In this document: piece after piece, positions 1-9,497 of the stretch
Layout of the letters: the number at the start of each line of letters is the position of its first letter
Numbering within the stretch: position 1 is the stretch's first letter
Assembly: GCF_002886045.1 (NCBI RefSeq)
Contig: NZ_CP025791.1
Span: 3,363,001-3,427,000 of the forward strand
Source: Flavivirga eckloniae
GTDB taxonomy: Bacteria; Bacteroidota; Bacteroidia; Flavobacteriales; Flavobacteriaceae
Direction: 5' to 3'
Length of the DNA: 64,000 nt
The notes under the pieces: generated by a model
The model's database searches: none
The model's input: only the letters and a program-made list of their open reading frames with translations
What the model was told of the DNA's origin: nothing
Made by a program: the position numbers and the translations under genes

Positions 1-1276
1 TAGCAATGCAAACCCTTGGGATAACTTGAAATTCGATTTAGATGGCGTAGAAGAAGTAAAGCGTAAGTTTTTTGGAACACTTTATAATACGTACTCGTTC
101 TTCTCTTTATATACTAATTTAGATAAGTTTAATTATTCTGAGGCAGATATAGCGATAGAAGAACGACCAGAAATAGATCGTTGGATTATATCAGAACTGA
201 ATACGCTAATCAAAAAAGTAGATACGTTTTATGCAGACTATGAGCCTACTAAAGCAGCGCGTGCTATTTCAGATTTTACACAAGATTACCTAAGTAACTG
301 GTTTGTACGTTTAAGTAGAAGGCGTTTTTGGAAAGGAGATTACGAGCAAGATAAGATTTCGGCATACCAAACATTATATACGTGTATGTTGACGATTGCT
401 AAGCTAGGTGCTCCAATTGCACCGTTCTTTATGGACAGATTGTATTTAGACTTAAATTCGGTTACCAAACAAGAATCATTTGAAAGTGTGCATCTAGCAA
501 ACTTCCCTGTTTATAATGAGGCTTTTGTAGATAAAAGCTTAGAACGTAAAATGGAAAGTGCTCAAACAATATCGTCGTTGGTTTTATCGTTAAGAGCTAA
601 AGAAAAAATAAAAGTACGTCAGCCGCTTCAAAAAATAATGATTCCGGTTGATAATGCACAGCAAAAGGAGGAAGTTTTAGCAGTTTCCGAATTAATAAAA
701 CATGAAGTTAATGTTAAAGAAGTTGAGCTTTTAGAAGAAGCCTCAGATATATTAGTAAAACAAATAAAGCCCAATTTTAAAGCACTTGGACCTCGTTTTG
801 GTAAAGAAATGAAGCAAATAGCCAATACGATCAAAACGTTAAATGCCGAGGATATTAAAAAAATTGAACAAAATGGTGTTTTAGATGTTGAAATTAATGG
901 AAAAAATATTACTTTAGAGCTTGAAGATGTAGAGATTACATCTCAGGACATAGAAGGTTGGTTGGTTGCAAACGAAGGATCGTTAACAGTTGCTCTTGAT
1001 GTTACAATATCTGATGATTTACGAAGAGAAGGTATTGCAAGAGAACTTATAAATCGTATACAGAATTTGCGTAAGGATTCAGGCTTTGAAGTAACAGATA
1101 GAATTGATGTCATGCTTCAAAAAGATGATAATGTTATAAATGCTGTTAATGCAAATATGACTTATATTAAAACAGAAACCTTAACCAATGAACTTGAAAT
1201 TATTGATAAATTAGACAATGGTATTGAGATTGCCTTTGATGATGTGAATACCAAATTGTTTATACAAAAACATTAG
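1..1276 (+). CDS. ileS: Isoleucine--tRNA ligase, C-terminal part (left edge cuts the gene)
   Basis: This is the 3' end of a class I aminoacyl-tRNA synthetase that charges tRNA-Ile in the cytoplasm. The reading frame is open to the left edge, and codons before the first possible start (TTG at 26) already encode family sequence (PWDNLKFD), so that TTG is internal. About 425 residues are visible. They cover the end of the catalytic region, the helical anticodon-binding domain (FFGTLYNTYSFF, then WIISELN and NWFVRLSRRRFW), and the C-terminal domain containing DDLRREGIARELINRIQNLR. The HIGH and KMSKS signatures lie outside the window. The next gene starts 5 nt after the stop, so the two are probably co-transcribed. 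The identification is secure. Confidence 0.96.
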   Translation, partial: SNANPWDNLKFDLDGVEEVKRKFFGTLYNTYSFFSLYTNLDKFNYSEADIAIEERPEIDRWIISELNTLIKKVDTFYADYEPTKAARAISDFTQDYLSNWFVRLSRRRFWKGDYEQDKISAYQTLYTCMLTIAKLGAPIAPFFMDRLYLDLNSVTKQESFESVHLANFPVYNEAFVDKSLERKMESAQTISSLVLSLRAKEKIKVRQPLQKIMIPVDNAQQKEEVLAVSELIKHEVNVKEVELLEEASDILVKQIKPNFKALGPRFGKEMKQIANTIKTLNAEDIKKIEQNGVLDVEINGKNITLELEDVEITSQDIEGWLVANEGSLTVALDVTISDDLRREGIARELINRIQNLRKDSGFEVTDRIDVMLQKDDNVINAVNANMTYIKTETLTNELEIIDKLDNGIEIAFDDVNTKLFIQKH

Positions 1277-1281
1277 AAATT

Positions 1282-1662
1282 ATGAGTACAGACGCAAATG
1301 TAAGATATTCTGACAAAGACTTAGCAGAGTTTAAAGAGTTAATAACGGAAAAGATAGAAAAAGCACAGCATGATTTAGATCTTATAAAAAGTGCGTATAT
1401 GAACGACCATAATAATGGAACAGAAGATACGTCACCTACATTTAAGGCCTTTGATGAAGGAAGTGCTGTTATGAGTAAGGAGTCTAATTCGCAACTAGCT
1501 ATTAGACAAGAAAAGTTTATTCGTGATCTTAAAAATGCGTTAATTAGAATAGAAAATAAAACATACGGTATTTGTCGTGTAACAAAGAAGCTAATTAACA
1601 AAGAGCGCTTAAAGTTAGTACCTCACGCTACTTTAAGTATAGAAGCAAAAAACATGCAGTAA
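1282..1662 (+). CDS. TraR/DksA family protein with reduced zinc finger
   Basis: This 126-residue protein resembles the DksA/TraR family, whose members enter the RNA polymerase secondary channel and modulate initiation. The N-terminal half is a charged helical hairpin (residues about 10-95). The C-terminal YGICRVTKKLI...RLKLVPHATLSIEAK is the family signature. Only one Cys (in GICR) remains of the usual four zinc ligands, so the finger probably does not bind zinc in the classical way. I believe this is common in the Bacteroidota form. It lies 5 nt after ileS and is followed by a hairpin terminator. Family call firm; regulatory role inferred. Confidence 0.88.
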   Translation: MSTDANVRYSDKDLAEFKELITEKIEKAQHDLDLIKSAYMNDHNNGTEDTSPTFKAFDEGSAVMSKESNSQLAIRQEKFIRDLKNALIRIENKTYGICRVTKKLINKERLKLVPHATLSIEAKNMQ

Positions 1663-1682
1663 TTATAAAATATAACATTCGA

Positions 1683-1712
1683 AACGTCTCGATTTTAAAC
1701 GAGGCGTTTTTT
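1683..1712 (+). terminator. Rho-independent terminator after the dksA-like gene
   Basis: A 9-bp stem (aacgtctcg / cgaggcgtt, with one G-U pair) and an 8-nt loop are followed by a T-rich run. It separates ileS-dksA from lspA, whose ATG is only about 15 nt further on, so some read-through into lspA is plausible. Confidence 0.75.
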
Positions 1713-1726
1713 ATTTAAAAAAAGAA

Positions 1727-2401
1727 ATGCCCTTAAAAAAATCTATCATACTCATCATACTTATTTTACTTGTAGATCAAATAAGTAAAATATATATAAA
1801 AACGCATTTTAGACTTCAAGAAAGCGTAGAAGTATTTAGCTGGTTTAAAATCTTTTTTATTGAAAATGATGGTATGGCCTGGGGGACTAAAATTAGTGAC
1901 TTCACTTCATTTATATCAGATAGAACTGCAAAAACAATATTAACATTATTTAGAATTGTTGCTATTACCGGTATAGGTTATTGGTTGTATACAGCAACTA
2001 AAAATAAAAATTCGAAAATATTAATATTATCTATTGCCTTAATTTTTGCTGGAGCTCTGGGCAATATTATAGACTCTGTTTTCTATGGTATTTTATTTGA
2101 CCATAGCTATGGTCAAGTTGCATCATTTTTACCAGAAGCTGGGGGCTACGATAGCTTACTTCATGGTAAGGTAGTCGATATGCTGCACCTTCCTTTGTAT
2201 AATAATTATTTGCCTGAATGGGTACCATTTTACGGAGGCGAATTCTTTACATTTTTCGAACCTGTTTTCAATGTAGCCGATGTAGCCATAAGTACAGGTT
2301 TTGTAATGCTGATTATTTTTAATAAAAAAGCATTCCCTAAGAGAAAGCAAGAGGAAAATACCAACGACAACGATAATCCAGAAACTTCAACAGATAAATA
2401 G
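1727..2401 (+). CDS. lspA: Lipoprotein signal peptidase (signal peptidase II)
   Basis: This inner-membrane aspartyl protease removes signal peptides from prolipoproteins after diacylglyceryl modification. The protein has 224 residues, longer than the roughly 165 of E. coli LspA. The extra length lies between the two catalytic motifs and in a polar tail (EENTNDNDNPETSTDK), as is usual in Bacteroidota. The first transmembrane segment is near residues 5-20 (ILIILILLVDQISK). The catalytic aspartates are D116 in GNIIDSVFYG and D185 in FNVADVAIS. The DGMAWG motif stands for the usual NxGMAFG. The many lipoproteins in this window would be its substrates. High confidence. Confidence 0.95.
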   Translation: MPLKKSIILIILILLVDQISKIYIKTHFRLQESVEVFSWFKIFFIENDGMAWGTKISDFTSFISDRTAKTILTLFRIVAITGIGYWLYTATKNKNSKILILSIALIFAGALGNIIDSVFYGILFDHSYGQVASFLPEAGGYDSLLHGKVVDMLHLPLYNNYLPEWVPFYGGEFFTFFEPVFNVADVAISTGFVMLIIFNKKAFPKRKQEENTNDNDNPETSTDK

Positions 2402-2810
2402 TTGTTATTTTACTAATAAGTATTGCTTCTTAATGTCTAGAAGGAGCAAAATATAAATGACTAAAACCCCGAACGAAGGTTAAGGTTTCTTGTCTAAAGA
2501 TACTTGTGGTGGGCTTACATATAGTTTATTTATATATAAACACAGTTTATTTTTTAGTAAACAACCTGAATGTACCTTGCTCCTCCCTTTAAAAAAGGGA
2601 GGTGGATCCCGATAAAATCGGGATTCGGAGGGTTATAAACACATAACACCTATTTAATTAAAGAGAAAATCACTGAGACAATAAAGAAACCATACAAAAG
2701 AATAACCATCAAAAGAAACTTATATCAATAGGATTTGTATAGAAAGCAACCCTACTCATACAAATTTGTGTCTTAGCTCTCAGAGTTCAATATAAACTGA
2801 CATTAATAAA
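2402..2810. repeat. Convergent intergenic region with two adjacent hairpins
   Basis: There is no convincing gene in these 409 nt between the convergent lspA and the cyclo-ligase gene. Two perfect hairpins sit side by side. One is cctcccttt (2582-2590) with aaagggagg (2594-2602). The other is atcccgat (2606-2613) with atcgggat (2617-2624). The rest is AT-rich with nothing I recognise. The pair looks like a flavobacterial intergenic repeat and may also terminate transcription. Similar atcccgat/atcgggat arms recur at 63525-63592. Confidence 0.6.
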
Positions 2811-3374
2811 CTAAAACGAATAAACAGTTTTAGGAGTTACACAATAATTCAACGTTACATCATTTTCATAAACATCTGTAATGCTATTTTCGGCTTCAAA
2901 AAAAGACAAGCCTATTTTGATAGTTTCTGGTTTGCAATTTACTAAAAAACGATCGTAAAACCCTTTGCCATAACCTACCCTGTTCCCTATTTTATCAAAA
3001 CCTAGAAGCGGGATAAAAACGACTTCAATACTGTCATTTAAAATAGGTATCCCATCAACAGGTTCAGGAATGTTATAACTGTTCTTTTTTATCGTTGTAT
3101 TATCTGTTAAAAGAAAATGGGTCATAAGTCCCGTTTTAAAATCACTCTTGGAAATAACAATGTTTTTATCTTTTCCAGATAGAATGTTGAGGATATAATC
3201 TGTGTTAACCTCTTTTTGTTCTTTAATAGAAAGAAACAAATGATAAAAAGTGTGATCCCAAATAGGTAATTTTAAAACTTGATTAGCAATAGAGATACTT
3301 AAATCATCAATTTGATGAAGAGATAAATCATTTCGAAGTTTTTTGTATTTAGTTCGTAGTTCAGATTTAATCAT
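2811..3374 (-). CDS. 5-formyltetrahydrofolate cyclo-ligase
   Basis: This enzyme converts 5-formyl-THF to 5,10-methenyl-THF with ATP hydrolysis, returning a storage folate to one-carbon metabolism in the cytoplasm. At 187 residues the length is typical. The N-terminal KSELRTKYKKLRNDLS matches the family's opening. The C-terminal signature GFDKIGNRVGYGKGFYDRFL contains the nucleotide/substrate-binding glycine loop. It is a single gene on the minus strand, with 138 nt to the start-side neighbour (the response regulator stop at 3513). Often annotated ygfA/fthC in other taxa. Confidence 0.93.
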   Translation of the reverse strand: MIKSELRTKYKKLRNDLSLHQIDDLSISIANQVLKLPIWDHTFYHLFLSIKEQKEVNTDYILNILSGKDKNIVISKSDFKTGLMTHFLLTDNTTIKKNSYNIPEPVDGIPILNDSIEVVFIPLLGFDKIGNRVGYGKGFYDRFLVNCKPETIKIGLSFFEAENSITDVYENDVTLNYCVTPKTVYSF

Positions 3375-3512
3375 ATATAAACTCTAAGGTTTTATGCGGG
3401 ATTAAAGTTACTACTTTGCAAGAAATAAAAAAGGAAAATATTTTAATCGAAAAGAATTTTCATGAGTCTTGTTTCGAGGGTTTTTTGTTGAAATTTTTTA
3501 TTAAAAATATAA

Positions 3513-3926
3513 CTACGCACTTTTATTAAAAATACGCTCTAATTTATTAATAACAATAGGTTTTACAAGGTAGCCTTCAATACTATTTAAAGATTTTGCA
3601 CGATCAATATCTGCAGGGTTTATAGATGAACTAACAATGTAGAGCGTAATTAATTTATTAAACTTGTTTTTTATTTTAGTAAACTGTTCAATAAACTCCC
3701 ATCCATCCATAATAGGCATATTTAAATCTATAAGAATAATGTCTGGAATTTTGTCACGATCTAAGTTTTCTAGCAATGCCTGAAAGTAATCTATACTTTG
3801 CTTTCCGTTTTTAAAAACGATAAGGTTTTCACAGAGCTTCTTTGTTTCAATGACGCGTTTTATTAGATTTATGTATATATCATCATCGTCTATAATGCAA
3901 GCAAGTTCGATTAATTTATTACTCAT
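3513..3926 (-). CDS. Single-domain response regulator (CheY/Rcp1-like)
   Basis: This 137-residue protein is a lone receiver domain with no output domain. Visible elements are the acidic pocket in IIDDDDIY (residues 11-18), the phospho-acceptor D67 in IILIDLNMPIMDGWEF, the SSS switch region near 99-101, and K122 in YLVKPI. It lies 3 nt downstream of a PAS histidine kinase on the same strand, so the pair is almost certainly co-transcribed and cognate. Without an output domain it probably acts by protein-protein interaction or phosphorelay. The signal is unknown. Confidence 0.93.
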   Translation of the reverse strand: MSNKLIELACIIDDDDIYINLIKRVIETKKLCENLIVFKNGKQSIDYFQALLENLDRDKIPDIILIDLNMPIMDGWEFIEQFTKIKNKFNKLITLYIVSSSINPADIDRAKSLNSIEGYLVKPIVINKLERIFNKSA

Positions 3927-3929
3927 AAT

Positions 3930-5378
3930 TTAAAAAGTGATTTTAAAAGTTGTGAATTTTTCAACTTCACTAAAAACATTAATTTCGCCGTTTAATGCTT
4001 CAATTTGGTTTTTTGTTATAAATAAACCAATGCCGACAGCATCTTTGTTATAATGAAAGGTTTTGTACATCCCAAAAAGCTTACCTCCAAATTTATCTAA
4101 ATCGATTCCAATCCCATTATCGGTTATTTCTAAAACAACTCTAGAATTTTCCATATAAGATTGTATGCTTATAATAGGATCTCGTTCGGGGTGTTTATAT
4201 TTAATTGAATTTGTTACTAAGTTTAACAAAATACTTTCAAGATAAGCAGGGATATATTTTATAGTATCGACTTTTGAAAAATCGGAATTTATAGTTGCGT
4301 TATTTTTTAAAATTATTTGTCCTATTGAAGTTTTTACGTGTTTTAATGATTCGCTAAATTTAACTTGAGATTTACTCTTATTTGTACTGGTTTGAATCGT
4401 AACAACTTCGTTTAAATGTTCTATAGTTTCATTTAGGCTAGAAGTTATATCCTCAATACTTTTAATTAACTCTAATTTCTCATCTTTAGATTCGGTAGAG
4501 TTTATTAATTCTACAACAAGCGATAAATTACTAGTGTGAGACCTAAGATTATGAGACACTATATGGGCAAAATTAAAAAGTCTTTTATTTTGAGAAGCAA
4601 TAATGTTCGAAGTTCTTTGTAAACTTAATTCTTTAGCTTTAGTTTCATCGATATTTTGAAAAACACCACGGATGCCAACTATTTGTTTCTTATCATTAAA
4701 CACAGGCTTTCCCTTAGCTTTTACCCAAAGTTCACGATTGTTTTGGGTAAGCATTTTTATTTCTGTATTAAATGATTCTCCATGAATAGAGCATCTTAAA
4801 AAGAGCTTTTTAGCTAGTTCGCGGGATTCTTTGGGATAGTATAAAACGGATTTATTTACAGAAGGTTTATAATCTTCAGGATATTCTAAAATTCTTCTTG
4901 TTTGTTGATCCCAATAGCTTTTTCGTTTTATCAAGTCTACATACCAACTACCAGTTGATGTCATCTCGGCAGTTTCTTTATAGAAAAACTGACTCTTTTT
5001 TACTTTTTTATTGGTTTTATATTTCCGTTTATTAAAAAAAAGAAATTTTGACTTTGCTACTTTATTGTTAAAGTTAATGTTATCGTGATTTGTTGTGCAA
5101 ACAAATTCTTTATATTTCCCTTTTTTAGACTTGATTAGCATACTCTGCCTAAAGTCTATATTGTTTTTAGTAAAATTAAAATAATTATTTTTAAATAGTT
5201 TGCTGTCGTCTTTATGAATAAGCTTGCTTAAAAAGAATTCTAAACTAAATTCTTTGTTCTTTGCAGGGTATCCAATATCAGATAGAAAAACTTTAGAGCA
5301 TAAAATGCTATTATTTTTCAATTCCAAATAACCAATGACATTGTCAATTGGTTTTGGGGGCTTTATAATTTGAACCAT
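3930..5378 (-). CDS. PAS-domain sensor histidine kinase
   Basis: A 482-residue kinase without an obvious transmembrane segment, so probably cytoplasmic. The N-terminus (about 1-110) looks like a degenerate PAS fold. A better PAS/PAC domain runs from about 135 to 250 (GSWYVDLIKRKSYWD ... GIRGVFQNIDETKAKEL). The dimerisation/phospho-acceptor motif is FAHIVSHNLRSHTSNL with H276, a form in which Asn replaces the usual acidic residue after His. The ATPase domain has the N-box NLVTNSIKYKHPER, the G1 box DNGIGIDL and the G2 box GIGLFITK. It is the first gene of a two-gene operon with the receiver protein. The input signal cannot be read from the sequence. Confidence 0.93.
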   Translation of the reverse strand: MVQIIKPPKPIDNVIGYLELKNNSILCSKVFLSDIGYPAKNKEFSLEFFLSKLIHKDDSKLFKNNYFNFTKNNIDFRQSMLIKSKKGKYKEFVCTTNHDNINFNNKVAKSKFLFFNKRKYKTNKKVKKSQFFYKETAEMTSTGSWYVDLIKRKSYWDQQTRRILEYPEDYKPSVNKSVLYYPKESRELAKKLFLRCSIHGESFNTEIKMLTQNNRELWVKAKGKPVFNDKKQIVGIRGVFQNIDETKAKELSLQRTSNIIASQNKRLFNFAHIVSHNLRSHTSNLSLVVELINSTESKDEKLELIKSIEDITSSLNETIEHLNEVVTIQTSTNKSKSQVKFSESLKHVKTSIGQIILKNNATINSDFSKVDTIKYIPAYLESILLNLVTNSIKYKHPERDPIISIQSYMENSRVVLEITDNGIGIDLDKFGGKLFGMYKTFHYNKDAVGIGLFITKNQIEALNGEINVFSEVEKFTTFKITF

Positions 5379-5592
5379 GGTGTTAGAGTGATGGTTAGCT
5401 TTTTTAATGAAGTAAACATAACATTAATTTAACAAATAAACGAGAAAAAATGCATTTAATCGATTAAATAAGCTATTTAAACGATTTTTCGGACAAAATA
5501 TATTAATTGGATTTATTTTTTTGTATAAGAATTATATCATTAATGTTTGAAAACAATAATGTGGTTTTTGGGATTTAGTTAAGGGAAAAGTA

Positions 5593-6567
5593 TCAATCTT
5601 CAAGTTTGGTACTTATATGAAAAAGAGCATCACCTTGATAAACAATAGGCGCTTCGTTTACGTTTATTATGTAACCAGAATTGTCTGCTTTTACAAAGTA
5701 GTTAAACTTTCCATACGGATCTGTAATATTGCCCAAAATATCACCTTTAAGAACTTTGGAACTTATTGTAGCAGAAGCTTTAAACATACCCGAGTACTTA
5801 GCACGTTTCCATTTACTTTTCTTTATAAGAATACAATCTTTTTTAGGAACCGAAACTTTAAATTTAGAGCTTAACATATCTAAATGATTTAAAACACGTT
5901 TAACACCGTTAACTCCCGAATTGGTTATTAAATCATCTATATGGAAAGACTTCCCGCCTTCAAAAAGGAGCATAACCTTTCCTAGTTTTGCACAGGTGTT
6001 TCTAAAAGATTTGTTTAAATGCTTAGAGTACAATACAAAGGGAGCCCCAAACACTTTAGCCAAGTCGTTAAGTTCTCTTTCTCCCTCAACAATACGTATT
6101 TGTGGTGCATTAAACCTGCCGGAACCACCCGTATGAAAATCCATAATATAATCTACATGTGGTATAATCTCATGTATTAACTTATGAGCCACCCTACTTG
6201 CTAAAGAACCGTTAGAACTACCAGGGAATACACGATTTAAATCACGTCCATCTGGAAATTCCCGTTTTAAATTTATAAACCCAAAAACATTGATAACCGG
6301 GATACAAATGGTAGTGCCGCATTTAGGTTTGTTAATACCTTTAGCAATAATTTGTCTAACAATCTCCACCCCGTTAACTTCGTCACCATGTATACCGGCG
6401 GTAAACAATACCGTTGGTCCCGGTTTTTTGGAGCGCTCAATAATTACTGGAACATTTACAGGAGTAGATGTATGCAAATTAGCAACATCAAAATTAACCT
6501 CTTTGCTCTCTCCAGGTTTTATAGATATACCAAGAATGGTTAATATGTCTTTTTTAGTATTAGCCAT
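5593..6567 (-). CDS. Succinylglutamate desuccinylase/aspartoacylase family protein
   Basis: A 324-residue zinc-dependent acyl-amino acid hydrolase-like protein (M14-related fold). Zinc-ligand motifs are H60 and E63 in GIHGDEVNG and H145 in MDFHTGG. The region RDLNRVFPG supplies the substrate-binding Arg/Asn of the family. The C-terminal domain (KGDILGNITDPYG, YIINVNEAP) is the usual beta barrel. It starts 9 nt after the stop of rimK, and this pairing recurs in many bacteria. It may act on the glutamate or N-acyl products linked to RimK rather than in arginine catabolism (inference). Substrate unknown. Confidence 0.87.
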   Translation of the reverse strand: MANTKKDILTILGISIKPGESKEVNFDVANLHTSTPVNVPVIIERSKKPGPTVLFTAGIHGDEVNGVEIVRQIIAKGINKPKCGTTICIPVINVFGFINLKREFPDGRDLNRVFPGSSNGSLASRVAHKLIHEIIPHVDYIMDFHTGGSGRFNAPQIRIVEGERELNDLAKVFGAPFVLYSKHLNKSFRNTCAKLGKVMLLFEGGKSFHIDDLITNSGVNGVKRVLNHLDMLSSKFKVSVPKKDCILIKKSKWKRAKYSGMFKASATISSKVLKGDILGNITDPYGKFNYFVKADNSGYIINVNEAPIVYQGDALFHISTKLED

Positions 6568-6576
6568 TAATTTTGT

Positions 6577-7455
6577 TTAACTGCGTCTATTTCTCTCTAT
6601 GTATGTAATGATGCTTTTGGCAATGTTTTTGCCTGTAGATGTTTCAATACCTTCCAGCCCAGGAGTAGAATTTACCTCTAAAAGTAGTGGGCCTCTTTGA
6701 GACTGCAACATATCGACACCACAAACAGGAAGCTTTAAAGCCCTAGATGCTTTCATGGCAACTTTTAATTCGGCTTCATTAAGTTTAATAATTTCAGCAG
6801 AACCACCTCTATGTAAGTTAGAACGAAATTCACCTTCCTTACCTTGCCTTTTTATAGCACCAACAACCTGTCCATCTACCACTAAAGCCCTAATGTCTGC
6901 GCCTTTAGCTTCAGAGATATATTCTTGAACCAGAGCTCTTGCCTGCAATCCGTTAAAAGCTTCTAAAACAGATTCGGCCGCATTTTTGGTTTCAGCCAAT
7001 ACAACACCAAGTCCTTGAGTCCCTTCAAGAAGTTTTATTATAACAGGTGTGCCGCCAACATGGGCAATCACCTTCTCAACATCTCTTGAGTAATTGGTGA
7101 ATACTGTTTTTGGCATGCCAATTCCTGCTTTAGAAAGCCTTTGAAAACTTCTAAGCTTATCTCTCGATCGTATAATGGCATCCGATGTAACCGAAGTAAA
7201 TACATTCATCATTTCAAATTGCCTAACAACAGCACATCCAAAAAAGGTAGCCGAAGCGCCAATTCGAGGAATAATAGCGTCTACATAATCTAAGTAACGA
7301 TCCTTGTAATAAATGGTAGGTTTTTCTTTTTCAATAATGAGATCACATTTTAAGGGGTCGATAACTTCCATAAAATGGCCTCGTTTTTCACCTTCATCGA
7401 CAAGACGGTTTGTTGAAAATAAATTAGGATTTCGCGATAGTACAACAATATTCAT
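6577..7455 (-). CDS. rimK: RimK-family ATP-grasp ligase (ribosomal protein S6--L-glutamate ligase-like)
   Basis: A 292-residue ATP-grasp enzyme. In E. coli RimK adds glutamates to the C-terminus of ribosomal protein S6. The N-terminus [21 protein letters not shown] and the pre-ATP-grasp [13 protein letters not shown] are characteristic. The ATP-grasp core includes [20 protein letters not shown] and the metal-binding end [15 protein letters not shown]. It is first in a two-gene minus-strand operon, divergent from uvrC with only 86 nt between the starts. Whether the substrate is S6 in this organism cannot be told from sequence. Confidence 0.92.
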   Translation of the reverse strand: MNIVVLSRNPNLFSTNRLVDEGEKRGHFMEVIDPLKCDLIIEKEKPTIYYKDRYLDYVDAIIPRIGASATFFGCAVVRQFEMMNVFTSVTSDAIIRSRDKLRSFQRLSKAGIGMPKTVFTNYSRDVEKVIAHVGGTPVIIKLLEGTQGLGVVLAETKNAAESVLEAFNGLQARALVQEYISEAKGADIRALVVDGQVVGAIKRQGKEGEFRSNLHRGGSAEIIKLNEAELKVAMKASRALKLPVCGVDMLQSQRGPLLLEVNSTPGLEGIETSTGKNIAKSIITYIERNRRS

Positions 7456-7528
7456 TAAATATACTTTACCCAGTATTGCAATATACTAAAAAAGGTAAAT
7501 GAATGTTTACAATATCTAGAATTTAATA

Positions 7529-7536
7529 TACCTTTG
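7529..7536 (+). promoter_or_regulatory. Putative Bacteroidota -7 box upstream of uvrC
   Basis: TACCTTTG matches the Bacteroidota -7 consensus TAnnTTTG. It ends only 5 nt before the uvrC ATG at 7542, which would give a near-leaderless mRNA. No clear TTG -33 element lies 19-21 nt upstream, so the call is tentative. Confidence 0.45.
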
Positions 7537-7541
7537 GTTTA

Positions 7542-9335
7542 ATGGATGTACCAGCATTAGACATACAATTAAAAACCTTGCCAAATGCCCCAGGGGTATA
7601 TCAATATTTTGATGCTAATGATACGATTTTATACGTAGGAAAAGCTAAAAATTTAAAGAAGCGGGTCAGTTCTTATTTTACAAAAACTCACGATAGTGGT
7701 AAAACCAGAGTGCTTGTAAAAAAAATTGTAAGAATAAAACATATTGTAGTAGATACAGAAACGGATGCACTGTTGCTGGAAAACAACTTGATTAAAAAGC
7801 ACATGCCCCGGTATAACGTCATGCTTAAAGACGATAAAACCTATCCGTGGATTTGTATAAAAAAAGAGCGTTTCCCCAGAGTGTTTTCAACCCGTCGTGT
7901 CTTTAAGGATGGGAGCGAGTATTTTGGACCTTATACCAGTATGAAAACGGTTTCAACCCTATTAGATTTGATAAATGGGTTATACCATTTAAGAACCTGT
8001 AAATATCATTTATCACAAGACAAAATAGAGTCAGGTAAATACAAGGTGTGCTTAGAATATCATTTAGGAAACTGTAAAGGGGCTTGCGAAGGCTTGGAAA
8101 CCGAAGAAGAGTATCATGGCAATATAAAGGCTATTAAAGAAATTTTAAAAGGTAACTTTAAAGATTCGCTGTCGCAATTTAAAAAGCAAATGAAACAGTT
8201 TGCAGAAGACATGCAATTTGAAGAAGCCCAAAAAATAAAAGAAAAAATAGAGGTATTAGAAAACTACCAGGCAAAATCTACCATAGTAAACCCTAAGATT
8301 AGTAATGTGGATGTGTTTTCTATAGTAAGTGACGAAAGTTATGGTTATGTTAATTTTTTACAACTATCATATGGTTCTATAATAAGATCGCATACCTTAG
8401 AGGTAAAAAAGAAACTAGACGAAACCGATTTACAACTTTTAGAGCTGGCTATTATTGAAATTAGGCAGCGTTTTAATTCTAATTCAAAAGAAATATATGT
8501 GCCTTTTGAAGTTGATTTAGGTAAGAAGATTAAAGTAACGGTACCAAAATTAGGAGACAAAAAGCATATTTTGGATTTATCGATTCGAAACGCCAAATAT
8601 TATAGAATGGAGCGTTTTAAGCAAGATAAAATTGTAGATCCAGATAGACATGCTAATAGAATAATGGCCCAAATGAAAGCAGATTTAAGACTTTCTGAAG
8701 AGCCAAGACATATTGAATGTTTTGATAATTCTAACATTCAAGGAACAAACCCAGTGGCTGCATGTGTGGTTTTTAAAAATGGAAAGCCCAGTAAAAGGGA
8801 TTACCGTCATTTTAATATAAAAACAGTTGTTGGGCCAGACGATTTCGCATCGATGGAAGAAGTGGTGTACAGACGTTATAAGCGTTTGGTTGAAGAAGAG
8901 CAACCCTTACCGCAACTTATTATTATTGATGGAGGTAAAGGTCAGCTATCTTCAGCATTAAAAAGCTTGGATGCACTAAATTTAAGAGGTAAAATAGCTA
9001 TTATAGGAATAGCAAAACGTTTAGAAGAGTTGTTCTATCCAGACGACCCTATTCCATTGTATTTAGATAAGAAGAGCGAAACCTTAAAAATTATACAACA
9101 GTTGCGTAACGAAGCGCATCGTTTTGGGATCGAACATCATAGAAATAGACGAAGCAAAAATGCATTAAATACAGAATTGGAAACCATTCCCGGAATAGGA
9201 GAAAAAACTGTTGTAGAATTGTTAAAACGTTTTAAATCGGCAAAACGCGTAGCAAACGCGAAGTTGGATGAACTAGAAGATGTTGTAGGTTTGTCGAGAG
9301 CAGAGAAAGTATATAATTATTACAATAAAAAGTAA
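7542..9335 (+). CDS. uvrC: Excinuclease ABC subunit C
   Basis: UvrC makes the dual incisions in nucleotide excision repair after UvrA/UvrB damage recognition. At 597 residues the length is normal. Domains in order: GIY-YIG nuclease (residues about 12-95, GVYQYFDANDTILYVGKAKN ... LLLENNLIKKHMPRYN), the Cys-containing stretch (CKYHLSQDK ... GNCKGACEG), the UvrB-binding UVR motif (about 205-240, MQFEEAQKIKEKIEVLENY), the RNase H-like C-terminal nuclease (ECFDNSNIQGTNPVAACVVF, IIIDGGKGQ) and the terminal helix-hairpin-helix (TIPGIGEKTVVELLKRF). It is a stand-alone gene divergent from rimK. Confidence 0.97.
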   Translation: MDVPALDIQLKTLPNAPGVYQYFDANDTILYVGKAKNLKKRVSSYFTKTHDSGKTRVLVKKIVRIKHIVVDTETDALLLENNLIKKHMPRYNVMLKDDKTYPWICIKKERFPRVFSTRRVFKDGSEYFGPYTSMKTVSTLLDLINGLYHLRTCKYHLSQDKIESGKYKVCLEYHLGNCKGACEGLETEEEYHGNIKAIKEILKGNFKDSLSQFKKQMKQFAEDMQFEEAQKIKEKIEVLENYQAKSTIVNPKISNVDVFSIVSDESYGYVNFLQLSYGSIIRSHTLEVKKKLDETDLQLLELAIIEIRQRFNSNSKEIYVPFEVDLGKKIKVTVPKLGDKKHILDLSIRNAKYYRMERFKQDKIVDPDRHANRIMAQMKADLRLSEEPRHIECFDNSNIQGTNPVAACVVFKNGKPSKRDYRHFNIKTVVGPDDFASMEEVVYRRYKRLVEEEQPLPQLIIIDGGKGQLSSALKSLDALNLRGKIAIIGIAKRLEELFYPDDPIPLYLDKKSETLKIIQQLRNEAHRFGIEHHRNRRSKNALNTELETIPGIGEKTVVELLKRFKSAKRVANAKLDELEDVVGLSRAEKVYNYYNKK

Positions 9336-9497
9336 TTTAATTTTAAAAAAGAAGTTCAATACATAACCTTGAGAGTATTTGTCATTTCGAATACTATTGA
9401 AAACAAAATATATTTGTTTGAAGATATCGCATAAAACGTTTAACATGACAAATTCGGTTAAGTTTTGAAACTTTTTAGATTTGATTAAAAATAAAAT

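Noticed and set aside
5617-6580. Several plus-strand frames opposite the aspartoacylase-like gene
   Set aside because: They are antisense to a gene with clear zinc-hydrolase motifs, and their translations show no family resemblance.
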